Positions 1 through 9,937 are shown, numbered from the stretch's first letter. The stretch is DNA of 55,487 bases from Gammaproteobacteria bacterium (GCA_020445405.1 JAGRGQ010000021.1:1-55487), one strand, 5' to 3'. Numbers and translations: made by a program. The notes: a model not told the origin generated them from the letters alone.

Positions 1-630
1 CTCGCTGGTGCGGAGAACACGTTTTCTATGCGTTCCTTCTCCTCCGCTGTTTCGGTTCATCCCCGCGGGTGCGGGGAACACTACCGTGCAATTCAATTAT
101 TCCGTTTTTTATGCGGTTCATCCCCGCGGGTGCGGGGAACACCTATTGCTAGATAAATACAGGTTCACGTATAACGGTTCATCCCCGCGGGTGCGGGGAA
201 CACGGGGAATATAATTATGAGAATATATCGACTAGTGGTTCATCCCCGCGGGTGCGGGGAACACGAAATGCACAGACATTATAATTGGGATATTGTCGGT
301 TCATCCCCGCGGGTGCGGGGAACACATTGTTGACGTTTCCAAACGTTACGGTCACATCGGTTCATCCCCGCGGGTGCGGGGAACACTCTTCCTTCTCTTT
401 ATTGGCGTCGATCACAACCGGTTCATCCCCGCGGGTGCGGGGAACACGCGTTCCGGGTGGTCCCGCACGGTTTCCACTCCGGTTCATCCCCGCGGGTGCG
501 GGGAACACAATATTGATGCGTATGGCCTTGAGCCAGACCTAGGTTCATCCCCGCGGGTGCGGGGAACACTACCCAGGGCGCAGGTTCTTAAGGTTCTCGG
601 CCGGTTCATCCCCGCGGGTGCGGGGAACAC
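1..630 (-). CRISPR. Type I-E CRISPR array, 10 full repeats plus one degenerate edge repeat
   Basis: Ten identical 28-base repeats start at 54, 115, 176, 237, 298, 359, 420, 481, 542 and 603, always 61 bases apart, giving 33-base spacers (or a 29-base repeat with 32-base spacers, because a C usually precedes the core). On the minus strand the repeat begins GTGTTCCCCGC and ends GGGGATGAACC, which matches the Escherichia coli type I-E repeat closely. Its inner arms CCCCGC and GCGGGG form the stem recognised by Cas6e. Positions 1-20 hold the tail of a further repeat with three mismatches to the consensus. Such decay marks the end far from the leader, so the array is read from right to left and the newest spacer is 570-602. 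All ten spacers differ. Their targets cannot be identified from the sequence alone. Confidence 0.98.
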
Positions 631-711
631 TCTAATTTTATCTAGCTGATAGTTAAAGAGATATAGGTAGCGAAAATTTCTACCGGTAGATTTGAGATTT
701 TTTCCAAATTT
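631..711 (-). promoter_or_regulatory. CRISPR leader between cas2 and the first repeat
   Basis: This 81-base AT-rich stretch separates the end of cas2 from the leader-proximal repeat, which is where type I-E systems keep the leader that carries the array promoter and the integration signals. It contains a perfect 12-base palindrome TCTACCGGTAGA at 679-690, about 50 bases from the first repeat. I found no convincing match to the IHF consensus by eye and no clear -35/-10 pair. The leader role is inferred from position and composition. Confidence 0.7.
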
Positions 712-1905
<1,194 letters not shown>

Positions 1906-1921
<16 letters not shown>

Positions 1922-2193
1922 GCTGCGGGTGAACGTCGTTGGTGGAGTACAGCGTAGACAGTAATTTCAAGCTCCGACACCCGGTAGTAGACGGCGTAGG
2001 GAAAGAGACCTGTCAGTGCTCTACGAATTCCGGACTGGATTTCGGGAAACAGAAACGAGTTTTCTGAAATTCGTTCGAATAGCCGGTGGGGCTCATTTAA
2101 AAGTTGACCCCCAACGCCAGATTGTTGCCGGTCGTACCAAGCTATAGCGGATGCGATGTCCGATTCCGCTTCCTTGCGGATGGATAGCTTCAT
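1906..2193 (-). CDS. RelE/ParE-superfamily toxin inside the cas operon
   Basis: This 95-residue protein has the features of a RelE/ParE-type plasmid-stabilisation toxin. It starts MKLSIRKEAESDIASAIAWY, a typical first helix, has a central LLNEPHRLFERI segment, and carries the family strand LFPYAVYYRV followed by ITVYAVLHQRR near the C-terminus. It overlaps the upstream antitoxin gene by four bases (ATGA), as is usual for such pairs. Downstream its last codons overlap the longest cas1 reading frame by 16 bases. RelE toxins cut mRNA on the ribosome and ParE toxins poison gyrase; which applies here cannot be told from sequence. The location between cas6e and cas1 is not part of a standard type I-E operon. 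Confidence 0.88.
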
Positions 2194-2408
2194 GGGCCCA
2201 GTCGTTTTTTCACGTTATCCCAACTGTCTGATTTCACGTCAGGATCGGCCAGTCGATTATCGATGATCTCTTTGTGCCAGCGTGGCACGGGTACTTCATC
2301 CTGCGATGCAGCAATGGAATCCCAGATGGCCTCTACCAGCTCCAGCTTGGTATCGACTGACATGGCTTCTATATCGGTTTGAGTGAGTTTTTTCATGGAC
2401 TTAGTCAA
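2190..2408 (-). CDS. Antitoxin of the TIGR02574/PF09720 addiction-module family
   Basis: This is a small acidic protein of up to 72 residues with the pattern of the 'putative addiction module component' family: an N-terminal helix LELVEAIWDSIAAS, then PVPRWHKEIIDNRLADPD and a WDNVKKRL tail. Such proteins usually precede and neutralise ParE-like toxins, and the next gene is one. Two starts are possible. TTG at 2408 has GGAGAGG nine bases upstream, whereas ATG at 2396 has no close ribosome binding site, so TTG is preferred. Only 27 bases separate it from the cas6e stop, leaving little room for a separate promoter. No DNA-binding fold is obvious, so autoregulation is uncertain. Confidence 0.83.
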   Translation of the reverse strand: MTKSMKKLTQTDIEAMSVDTKLELVEAIWDSIAASQDEVPVPRWHKEIIDNRLADPDVKSDSWDNVKKRLGP

Positions 2409-2435
2409 TGATTTGTACCTCTCCGAAAGTATGGG

Positions 2436-3113
2436 CTAGATACGGCGGACGAGCAACAGGCCGCAGCCCAAGGCTTTGGCGGGGCCGAGACCGCGGTACA
2501 GTGTTTGCGTGAATACATCCGGGTCGGTTACCGAGAGTATTCCGGTTAAGTCCAGTGAGCTGTATTGAATCGGTTTTGTCAGTCCTCTTTTAGAGGTTTT
2601 GTGTTGTTGGTAGCCTTCCGTGTTCAGTGTTTCCAATTTTCCGCCATTGCGTTCCAGTCTGGGAGACAACCAGGTTTCACCAGCCATCTGGGTCAATTCG
2701 TAGAGTGACTTGCGTTCACTGCCGGAGTTTAATCTCCAGTCACTTCGTATTTTAATATCCATGACCAGGTCATGGCGTTTATGTTTTCCGGAAGAGTCCT
2801 TTCGCGTGATGACCGGATTAGCCCGTAGACTGAAAGCGAGTTTCTCTCCTTTAAACAGTTTGGGTTGATATTTGCGTTCGTCGATCTGCCAGACGCCGTC
2901 TTTACCTTCCGGGGTGCGTTGTGAGACCAGATAAAATTGTGGCCAGCTATTGTAGTCATCCCGGCGAAACAGGAAGTCGCGTTCGGTATTCGGGTCATCG
3001 GAAAAGAGACGCCAAAGCATCTGGTGTTCCCGGTAACTGTCGTCCTCGCAGAGCTGTCGTGCCAGGATTCCGGTGTCGGCGTCAGTGCGTAAACGAATTC
3101 GGCTGAAATACAT
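2436..3113 (-). CDS. cas6e: CRISPR pre-crRNA endoribonuclease Cas6e
   Basis: This 225-residue Cas6e (CasE, Cse3) cuts the precursor CRISPR RNA below the repeat hairpin and stays bound to the 3' handle as a Cascade subunit. The start MYFSRIRLRTD is typical. H30 in YREHQMLWRLF fits the catalytic histidine region, and the C-terminal glycine-rich loop GLGPAKALGCGLLLV is the family's RNA-binding signature. The start ATG has a strong ribosome binding site formed by the end of cas5e (GGAGGAG), with a two-base gap between the genes. It is the last interference gene before the inserted toxin-antitoxin pair. Confidence 0.96.
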   Translation of the reverse strand: MYFSRIRLRTDADTGILARQLCEDDSYREHQMLWRLFSDDPNTERDFLFRRDDYNSWPQFYLVSQRTPEGKDGVWQIDERKYQPKLFKGEKLAFSLRANPVITRKDSSGKHKRHDLVMDIKIRSDWRLNSGSERKSLYELTQMAGETWLSPRLERNGGKLETLNTEGYQQHKTSKRGLTKPIQYSSLDLTGILSVTDPDVFTQTLYRGLGPAKALGCGLLLVRRI

Positions 3114-3115
3114 GG

Positions 3116-3868
3116 TTACTCCTCCCTGGCTTTTGCCGCGTAGTGTTCGCTGCGCATGTCAAACTGCCAGCGTTTACGATTGCGCAGCCGATCCCTGCGC
3201 GAATAGATCATCTGTGTCTCCATGCCTGGGTTGGTTTCGCTCTCTTCCCAGTAATAACGGATGTGATCCGGTGCTGCAATCGCCTGACCAAACCGGTGCA
3301 GGTCGGTGGTAAAATTTTCCAGCTGTTCCGTGATCAGTGGGCAAGTATCGAAAGCTGCTTTGAGATCTTTGGCCTGAACGATTCGTGGCTGCGCAGGAAA
3401 AGCCAGAGGACAGGATTTGCGGCCGAGATAGAGCGGAAGCTCCGGTCTTTGCAGCTTGTCGGCGATCTGTTGCAGTTTGAATGATGGTTCATTCTTTGAC
3501 GTTAACGCGATCGTTGCAGCACTGTCGGTACGGTAGTCCCGCTGGGAGAGGATTGTGTGCAGTTTGTCTGCTTTCAGTTCATCCCGGCGGGTATAATGGC
3601 GAACCTTGCGCTGCTGCGGCGGCACCTGTGTGGTATGGTAGTCGCGCATCGCTTCACCGGGCCAATCCAGCCGGACAGCGACCCGGCATGAGTTCTCCAA
3701 TGCCTGTAGCTGCTCTTCCTCATGCTGCCTTATCCCCAGCGCGGCCGCAACCAGGCCTAGCACCGCAGAGCGGGTGGGGTGGCTATGGCTGGGACGGAAC
3801 TCGCCTACCGCGGTATCGCCCCAGGACGCCATCGCCCCATAAAGTTGAAACAGGAGATAGTCCTTCAT
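3116..3868 (-). CDS. cas5e: Cascade subunit Cas5e
   Basis: Cas5e (CasD) caps the 5' handle of the crRNA in Cascade. The start ATG at 3868 gives 250 residues beginning MKDYLLFQLYGAMASWGDT, which matches the usual N-terminus (YL..L.GPM.SWG in relatives), followed by HPTRSAVLGLVAAALGI. A longer in-frame extension upstream to 3931 overlaps cas7e and is unlikely to be translated. The chosen start lies four bases after the cas7e stop with AAAAGG just before it, consistent with coupled translation. The C-terminal SRRDRLRNRKRWQFD region is also family-like. Confidence 0.95.
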   Translation of the reverse strand: MKDYLLFQLYGAMASWGDTAVGEFRPSHSHPTRSAVLGLVAAALGIRQHEEEQLQALENSCRVAVRLDWPGEAMRDYHTTQVPPQQRKVRHYTRRDELKADKLHTILSQRDYRTDSAATIALTSKNEPSFKLQQIADKLQRPELPLYLGRKSCPLAFPAQPRIVQAKDLKAAFDTCPLITEQLENFTTDLHRFGQAIAAPDHIRYYWEESETNPGMETQMIYSRRDRLRNRKRWQFDMRSEHYAAKAREE

Positions 3869-3872
3869 CCTT

Positions 3873-4955
3873 TTATGCTCCAGCCGCGCAATCGATAATT
3901 CCCTGCAGTGAGCCCTCTCCGGTGACAGCATTTAAAACTGCAATCCGATCCGCGCCGTCGCCATAGACCGCATCCATTTTCTGCCGGGTCTGTTCCAGTA
4001 CCTCGATGGAGCGGTTCAAAATATCTGAACCTCCAACCGGTTTCAGGAAGGCAACGGAGAGTGAACGGGGTTGCTGATCGCCCGATTCGCACAGGATATA
4101 GGATGCCCGCGCACGCGAAGCGAAGCTGTTCTGCTTGCCGCTGGGCGCGATGGTTGCAGCCGATTGAACCAGTGCGCCGATGGTCTTTGCAGCGAGCGCT
4201 GCATCGCCGGACAGGTTCTCGGTCAACAGTTCACGGTCGATACAAAGGTACAGATAGAAGAGCCCGGCGGCAAACTCGGTCTCACCCATATGTCCGGCGC
4301 CCATGTCCTCTTCCCCGCTGTTGAGATCGTCGACTGCGGTAAAAAAGTCGTCTTCTATGGACACCTTGTGGGTGCTGATGGCGTGGGCAACCTGAGCTGC
4401 GGCTTCAGTGTTGCAGTCCGGTCTTGATGCGAGCATCCGGCCGAACAACGCAATGTCGGCAGCGGTGTGTTTTTTGCGCAGTAAATCGAGCTGTATCTCT
4501 GTGGGTGCATTACCGCTTCCAGCGATCTCATCAATCAACGAATCGATTGCTTGTTTTTCTTCCGGACTGAAGTGTGCGAGCTGCTCGATTTCCAGTTCCG
4601 TCAACAGCGTCTCGGCTGTGGCGTCGTCTTTATCTTTTTTCGAAAGCGTCTTGAGTTTACCGAAGACACCCGCAATGGCTTTGGACCACTCAACAGCCTT
4701 TTTTTCTGAGATACCTTTTTCCAACAGCGATTGATAAACTTTCCGGCCCATCTCTTTGGTGCGGGTGCCTACATGTCCAGCCATTGCCATTTCGAAAGTT
4801 TCAGATTTACGCCACGCCCGTTTCAGGCTTTGGGAGGAGATGCGCAGGCGATTGGCGCCGCCCATCATCGCGGTTTTCGGGCGTCCGAGATCGTCGCGAT
4901 TCAGGTTGGCGGGCGGGTAGGAGGTAAGCAGGTGAAGCTGTACGAACTTGTTCAT
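3873..4955 (-). CDS. cas7e: Cascade backbone subunit Cas7e
   Basis: Cas7e (CasC, Cse4) is the repeated subunit that forms the Cascade filament along the crRNA. The 360-residue protein begins MNKFVQLHLLTSYPPANLNRDD and continues DLGRPKTAMMGGANRLRISSQSLKRAWR, both conserved in the family. The C-terminal half has the typical NSFASRARASYILCE and GDQQPRSLSVAFLKPV segments. The length is normal. The gene lies 25 bases after cse2, with GGAAGA before the ATG. Confidence 0.97.
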   Translation of the reverse strand: MNKFVQLHLLTSYPPANLNRDDLGRPKTAMMGGANRLRISSQSLKRAWRKSETFEMAMAGHVGTRTKEMGRKVYQSLLEKGISEKKAVEWSKAIAGVFGKLKTLSKKDKDDATAETLLTELEIEQLAHFSPEEKQAIDSLIDEIAGSGNAPTEIQLDLLRKKHTAADIALFGRMLASRPDCNTEAAAQVAHAISTHKVSIEDDFFTAVDDLNSGEEDMGAGHMGETEFAAGLFYLYLCIDRELLTENLSGDAALAAKTIGALVQSAATIAPSGKQNSFASRARASYILCESGDQQPRSLSVAFLKPVGGSDILNRSIEVLEQTRQKMDAVYGDGADRIAVLNAVTGEGSLQGIIDCAAGA

Positions 4956-4980
4956 ATTTTTCTTCCTTGCAGGACAATTA

Positions 4981-5469
4981 TCAGGCGGTTTTTGATTCAG
5001 GGGTGTTGGGGAAGTAGTCGAAAGCCCAGCGTTTACGCACCGGGTCGCCCCAGTAAAAAACGGAACTCATCAGGTCGGGCAGGTTGGCGGTGTGATCAAG
5101 CATCGGCAAAACACGGATCATGGCGCCGTAAAAATCATCCGCTTCACGTTGCAGCAGGCGGCGAAACCTGAGTTCGCTGACCTTGGGTGGATTTCCAGCC
5201 ATCTGGTGGGCCAGGGTTTGACCGGTGGTTTTACGGACGTGGCTGAGAAGCCCGACCAGCGCAGCCAGGCGAATCTGCCAGTTCCACTCCTGTTCCAGCA
5301 GCGGTTGAAGCCGGCGGCAGAGGCGTGGAAAAGCGGGGTGAAACATCACCTTTTCCGGCATGTCGCAGCGGCGCAGTTCCGCTCTGGTTCCTTTATCGTT
5401 CTCCAGGCCCTGCCACCAGTGGGTGAGGATTCCTGTGGCGGCGGCATCCTTACTGAATAAATTTTTCAA
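4981..5469 (-). CDS. cse2: Cascade small subunit Cse2
   Basis: This 162-residue protein occupies the place of Cse2 (CasB), which forms the dimer on the belly of Cascade and holds the displaced DNA strand. Family features are the N-terminal ILTHWWQGLENDKGTRAELRR, the basic LCRRLQP segment and a C-terminal RFRRLLQREADDFYGAMIRVL. Start is TTG at 5469, overlapping the cse1 stop by four bases; the first internal ATG (MPEKVMF) would remove a third of the conserved N-terminus. Cse2 sequences vary strongly, so operon position and these basic motifs carry the call. Confidence 0.93.
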   Translation of the reverse strand: MKNLFSKDAAATGILTHWWQGLENDKGTRAELRRCDMPEKVMFHPAFPRLCRRLQPLLEQEWNWQIRLAALVGLLSHVRKTTGQTLAHQMAGNPPKVSELRFRRLLQREADDFYGAMIRVLPMLDHTANLPDLMSSVFYWGDPVRKRWAFDYFPNTPESKTA

Positions 5470-7049
5470 GCGGCTTTCTCCTTATCCTCGCTGACGAACA
5501 GAGACTGCTTCAGTTTCTTGCTGTGAAGCCAGTTGTTGAGTTTTCGATTTGCCTGCGCAATGCGGCGGGGATTGACTGTTCCGAAATCACCACGCCCGGT
5601 CCAGTAATCGAAAAGCTGCAATGCGGTTTGTATTAAAAGACTATGCCAGTCGACCAACACCTCCTTGCCGGTTCCGCCGGATTTCAATTGGTCGCTGAGG
5701 CGTTTCAAGCTGGAGTAGAAACCGGTTTCGGTATGGCTGAAAAAAGCTTCAAGAAGAAAAGCGGTGTCGCCTTTGGCGTCGCCGGGGCGTTTGAACCAAG
5801 CATCTTTGATACAGCCTCGTACCATGTCGGCGGTGTCTGTGGAACTCTGGATTAGTATTTCGGTGAAAGCGGCAAACCGCTCTAGGATAGCGGGTTCCAG
5901 TGTGTAGAGCGGAAAGGTGGTTTCGTACCAGCAGCGGGCTTTATTGCTTTTCATATCGTAGCCAAACGCATGGATTTGAACTTGTTCGAATTGGTCTTCA
6001 CGTCGCCGTTGTTCTAGGAAAAAGCTAACAACCTTGGCAACCTCATCATGCTTGTAACCGTTGATAGCCAATGAAGGCCAAATTCTGTATGAGAAACCTC
6101 CCGATTGAAGATGACGAAAAGCCTTTTTAGTTCCATCTTTATCGATAGAATATTTGGGCGATAGCGGATGTCTCCATACAGGATCATTCGAATAGCTAAT
6201 ACCGTTAGGCCGGGTCTGGTAGTTTTTATAAGCTTTTTTTGTTTCGGCTCCGCAAAGATCGCAAGATGTCTCTTCTTCGTTGTACCCTAAATAGATGCGG
6301 CGAGGCATTGCCCAATAGATTTGCGTTGTAGCAATATCTTGTGGATACGTATCACTTTTTATTACGGCTTTGATTAGCCGAGAGGGCGACAGCCAGGGAA
6401 ACTGAGCCTCCATCGTTTTTGGAACAACAGTTACATTTAGCGAGTCGAAATCACTGTTTTCAAGAACATTAGTCCAAAGCGCTTCCCATAAAGTTTGATT
6501 AATACTGTCGGCGCTTGTTTGTATTCTTACTATTGTTGTCAGCGGTCCGCCTCCCCGCAGAGAAGTAAAGTGGCCGCGCCCACCTTCTGGTGAGTTTGTT
6601 TGTAAAGTGAATAAAGCGAGTGCCGCACATTTAGGGCATAGACAATTAATGCTACCTGGTTTGTTAAAGTGGGTTTCATTTGCATCGATTAGTAGGTTAG
6701 ATATATCGACTGTTTTTATATCGCTTTCTTCGAGCAATGTGTGGTCCTGCATAAATCTCGGGCCCTCTCCGTCCGTTTCGAAAGCATAGGAGAAAGGCAG
6801 AAATTTTCCTTTGAGTGTTTCCGGCTGCGGTGGCTGTTCCAGCCAGTCGACCCATTGATCACCGTCTTCGGGTGGACAGGCAGTCTGCAATAAGCCAATC
6901 AGGAACTGCAGCAGTGCGCCGTTGAAGTCAGGGCGGGGGGCAGACAGTTCCAGCACTGGATCATCCGGATCGGTGATCTGCCAAGGGGCAATATGGCTTT
7001 CACCGCTTTCCCTGCGTACCGGGATCCATCGTGACTCAATCAGGTTCAT
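5466..7049 (-). CDS. cse1: Cascade large subunit Cse1 (Cas8e)
   Basis: Cse1 (CasA) recognises the PAM and recruits Cas3. This 527-residue protein begins MNLIESRWIPVRRESGESH, a standard start for the family, followed by the helical DFNGALLQFLIGLLQTA. Two cysteine pairs, C138/C141 in CPKC and C263/C266 in CDLC, look like a zinc knuckle. The C-terminal four-helix region ends in WHSLLIQTALQLFDYWTG and NRKLNNWLHSKKLKQ. The gene overlaps cas3 by four bases (ATGA) and cse2 by four (TTGA), so cas3, cse1 and cse2 are probably translated in sequence from one mRNA. Confidence 0.96.
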   Translation of the reverse strand: MNLIESRWIPVRRESGESHIAPWQITDPDDPVLELSAPRPDFNGALLQFLIGLLQTACPPEDGDQWVDWLEQPPQPETLKGKFLPFSYAFETDGEGPRFMQDHTLLEESDIKTVDISNLLIDANETHFNKPGSINCLCPKCAALALFTLQTNSPEGGRGHFTSLRGGGPLTTIVRIQTSADSINQTLWEALWTNVLENSDFDSLNVTVVPKTMEAQFPWLSPSRLIKAVIKSDTYPQDIATTQIYWAMPRRIYLGYNEEETSCDLCGAETKKAYKNYQTRPNGISYSNDPVWRHPLSPKYSIDKDGTKKAFRHLQSGGFSYRIWPSLAINGYKHDEVAKVVSFFLEQRRREDQFEQVQIHAFGYDMKSNKARCWYETTFPLYTLEPAILERFAAFTEILIQSSTDTADMVRGCIKDAWFKRPGDAKGDTAFLLEAFFSHTETGFYSSLKRLSDQLKSGGTGKEVLVDWHSLLIQTALQLFDYWTGRGDFGTVNPRRIAQANRKLNNWLHSKKLKQSLFVSEDKEKAA

Positions 7050-9796
7050 AGCGTGCTTCCCTCCATCTGTTTGTACTCCTTTGCGGTCATGAGCCCTTGA
7101 GAGGAATCATAGAAGAACGCTTGTAGATTCCCATTCAAGTCTTTTGCCGTTCCTTTCCAAATGCCGGATCTTTCCTTGACAAGTGGCAGCAATACCCCCC
7201 ATTTCCCTTTTGCCGGTAATTGTTCCCGGCAGGAATCAATTACTCCAGACGGGATTTCCGGAAGCGGCGCGGTTTCGGCGAGCAATGCAGTCCGCATCGC
7301 AACACTGCTCTGCTGCCAGGCGAAAGGTGCCTGTTCGTGGAAGGGTTTGAGCTTGCCAATCTCCCAGCGTGCCAGCCAGACGGTCGTGGTCTCCTCGCCT
7401 AATCGTGTAGGCGTAATTGCTTCATCCCACCAGTTCGCGGTGTCAATGGTTGTGTAGCCGGCCTCTAGCTTCAAAGTATTTAAATGAGCAACGCTTGCCT
7501 TACACCTATCGTTAGCATAGGAGTCGTTACTTTTCTCACAGAGACCTCTTGGAATTTTTCTATCTGAACCATAGACCCCTTCGATCAATGCCCTGGCGTC
7601 TTCCGGCATCCTGAACCCGCGATTTTCACGCAACAGCTTCATGGTCAGCCATAGCTGTCCGTGGTCTTCATAAACTGCCTGAACCCTGGGAAATGTGCTC
7701 TTGAACCAGTCGGCATTGGGCTCGTCGCTCCAGGTAGGCGCGTGGATGGTCAGTGTGGGTTCCGGTCTCTGGTCCGTTTCTCCAATCCGGTTGCCCTGGG
7801 TGTCGCGCCGGTGGCGGTGCAGCCGGCCGGCGCGCTGGATGATCAGATCGATAGGTGCCAGATCCGTAATGAGATGATCGAAGTCCAGATCCAGGGATTG
7901 CTCAACTACCTGGGTGGCGATGAGGACCTGTCCCTTGCGCTGTTCGTGATTGCTATCTTTTCCAAACCCCTCCAGAACTCGTTGCTCGATAGCGAGACGG
8001 TCAGACAATGCGAAGCGGGCGTGGAACAGGTCGATTTCCCACTCCGGGTGTTGAGACTTCAGCTTGTGGTAGGCTTCACGCGCGTCCCCAACCGTATTGC
8101 GACTCCAGCAGGCGCACTGACTGCGGGCAACGCTGGCGGCGAGTCGTTGTTCCACTTGTTGAAAGTCGTCTACAAAATCCACCTGCACATGTCGGCAAAC
8201 GGATAGACGCGTTTCTAGCGGGTATTCGCCATGCGTTTCACCATTGAAATGGGTCAGTAGCGGATAGGCGTTGGAGCTGAGTAACTGAGGCGGCTGTTTC
8301 AAGCCTTCGGTAAACGCATCCAGCAGTTGCTGGCGCTGGGATTGCGGGAGCGTGGCGGAGAGCAGAATGGAGCTGCCGCCCGCTATGGCGTGGGCGCGTA
8401 GAAGATTGCACAACAGGGGCCTCATATAGGCGTCGCAGGCGTGCACCTCGTCTACCACTAATACTTTGTGCATGAGTCCCAGCAGCCGCAGCGATTGGTG
8501 TCTGCTGGGCAGTATCCCGAGCAGCGCCTGGTCGATAGTTCCGACCCCCAGTTCCGCCAGCAGCGCTTTTTTCCGGCTGTCCGCCAGCCATTGGCCGCAA
8601 TGGACGCTGGCGGGAGGCTCATCGCTGCTGTCGTATGCAGATTCCGGCAGATGAGTTTCGGGCAGCAGTGATTGACGGAATTTATCAGACAGGTTACGCG
8701 CGCTGTGGGCCAATACCAGCGATGGGTTGGTCTGGTTCTGATAAAGCTGGCGGTAGACATCGCCAAGTCGCGCATACATGGCGTTGGCGGTTGCCATGGT
8801 GGGGAGGGCGAAGTAAATGCCGCTGGCGAGATCTACCTGCATCAATCGGTGAGCCAGCAGGATGGCGGCCTCGGTTTTTCCGGCACCGGTGACGTCCTCC
8901 ATAATGAACAGTTGCGGGCCGTCGCCAAGAGCGATCTCTATCGATAGTGTCTGAAGCGGTGTCGGCGCGATATTCGATGCAGCGGGAATCAGTTGTCGTA
9001 GCGTGAGTCCGGGAGCGGGGGTGGCCGGCAACAACTCGGTTTTGTTAACCGCCCGTTCAGCCTGACCAAGTGCAATTTTCCAGTAGTCCGCCAGCAGCAC
9101 TGGGGTTGACCGGAAAGGAAAGTAGTCGGCATTGGAACCGAGCCAGTCGCAAAGCACGGCAAAGCCTGCCAGCCACCAGGAGACTTCTTTTGACTTGTCG
9201 GTTGATATGCCTGGAAAGACGAAGTTGTCAGCAAGCATGAGAGCGATCAGGTCGTCAACAAAATCGAGCGCCGCCTTTTGATCAGGCGGTTCGAATTGGT
9301 CGTCGACAAGGAAGCCCGCGCTATGTTTTTTTGGAGGCTGTCCATGATGCCCGGTGACCGAATTAATCCAGTAGTCTACTGACTGTAATCCTCCGCGCTG
9401 TCTTACTTTCTGCAGCACACCACGTGCTTGCAGATGTGTTTTTAACCGCTTCCGCCAAAAGGCGTACCCGAGATAGTCGTGGCGCTCGGTATAGGGTTGT
9501 CTGCTTTTCCGCTGTTGCAGAGCTGCCAGCAGATCCGGTTTGAGTTGCTGAAAGCTGACGGAATACTTGCCCAAATCGTGCAGTGCGAGAAAGAATACGA
9601 TCCAGCGGATCAGGCTCTCTTCATCCAGGCCGGCGATATCCGCCAGCCCCTCTCTCAGTGGCCGATGCGCCAGCAGCAGGCGTTTTCCAACCGCCGCCAC
9701 ATCCAGACAATGATAAGGCAGCAGATGATAAGGCTCGCCGGCACCCTCGCCTTCCCGGGCCTTTCCCCAGTACCGGTGGTAGTGCGCTTGATTCAT
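7046..9796 (-). CDS. cas3: CRISPR-associated nuclease-helicase Cas3, type I-E
   Basis: This 916-residue protein is the effector that is loaded by Cascade, unwinds and degrades target DNA. The N-terminal HD nuclease domain shows H29 in LPYHCLDVAAVG, H73-D74 in ALHDLGKYS and H150-H151 in TGHHGQPPKK. The superfamily-2 helicase domain has Walker A DVTGAGKTE (about 301-309), DEVH (449-452), SAT (480-482) and the arginine-finger motif QRAGRLHRHRR (654-664). All catalytic signatures look intact. It is the first gene of the operon; 248 bases separate it from the upstream WYL regulator. Its transcription start could not be placed with confidence. Confidence 0.98.
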   Translation of the reverse strand: MNQAHYHRYWGKAREGEGAGEPYHLLPYHCLDVAAVGKRLLLAHRPLREGLADIAGLDEESLIRWIVFFLALHDLGKYSVSFQQLKPDLLAALQQRKSRQPYTERHDYLGYAFWRKRLKTHLQARGVLQKVRQRGGLQSVDYWINSVTGHHGQPPKKHSAGFLVDDQFEPPDQKAALDFVDDLIALMLADNFVFPGISTDKSKEVSWWLAGFAVLCDWLGSNADYFPFRSTPVLLADYWKIALGQAERAVNKTELLPATPAPGLTLRQLIPAASNIAPTPLQTLSIEIALGDGPQLFIMEDVTGAGKTEAAILLAHRLMQVDLASGIYFALPTMATANAMYARLGDVYRQLYQNQTNPSLVLAHSARNLSDKFRQSLLPETHLPESAYDSSDEPPASVHCGQWLADSRKKALLAELGVGTIDQALLGILPSRHQSLRLLGLMHKVLVVDEVHACDAYMRPLLCNLLRAHAIAGGSSILLSATLPQSQRQQLLDAFTEGLKQPPQLLSSNAYPLLTHFNGETHGEYPLETRLSVCRHVQVDFVDDFQQVEQRLAASVARSQCACWSRNTVGDAREAYHKLKSQHPEWEIDLFHARFALSDRLAIEQRVLEGFGKDSNHEQRKGQVLIATQVVEQSLDLDFDHLITDLAPIDLIIQRAGRLHRHRRDTQGNRIGETDQRPEPTLTIHAPTWSDEPNADWFKSTFPRVQAVYEDHGQLWLTMKLLRENRGFRMPEDARALIEGVYGSDRKIPRGLCEKSNDSYANDRCKASVAHLNTLKLEAGYTTIDTANWWDEAITPTRLGEETTTVWLARWEIGKLKPFHEQAPFAWQQSSVAMRTALLAETAPLPEIPSGVIDSCREQLPAKGKWGVLLPLVKERSGIWKGTAKDLNGNLQAFFYDSSQGLMTAKEYKQMEGSTL

Positions 9797-9846
9797 GCGG
9801 AAATCCCTCTCGCGGTTTTTATTTCTTATATCATATTCAAGGGCTC

Positions 9847-9866
9847 AACCGGTGAGTCCGCCGGTT
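9847..9866. promoter_or_regulatory. Inverted repeat upstream of cas3 (possible operator)
   Basis: AACCGG (9847-9852) and CCGGTT (9861-9866) form perfect six-base arms around an eight-base spacer, 51-70 bases upstream of the cas3 start. On the minus strand the downstream TATGATATAAG (about 9828-9838) could serve as a -10 region, but no well-spaced -35 was found. A dyad here could be the target of a regulator such as the neighbouring WYL protein. This is inference from position and symmetry only. Confidence 0.35.
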
Positions 9867-9937
9867 TGTCGTTTCTTGACAATGGTTACTGGCTTGGCTA
9901 CGCAGGGAATCGGTGTCCGTTCAGAAACGGCATCATT

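Noticed and set aside
8-649. Open reading frames across the CRISPR array with repeated RFIPAGAGNT and VHPRGCGEH strings
   Set aside because: These strings are translations of the CRISPR repeat in different frames and are not proteins.
9828-9900. A full cas3 promoter on the minus strand
   Set aside because: TATGATATAAG could be a -10, but the only TTG-type -35 candidates are far too close or too distant.
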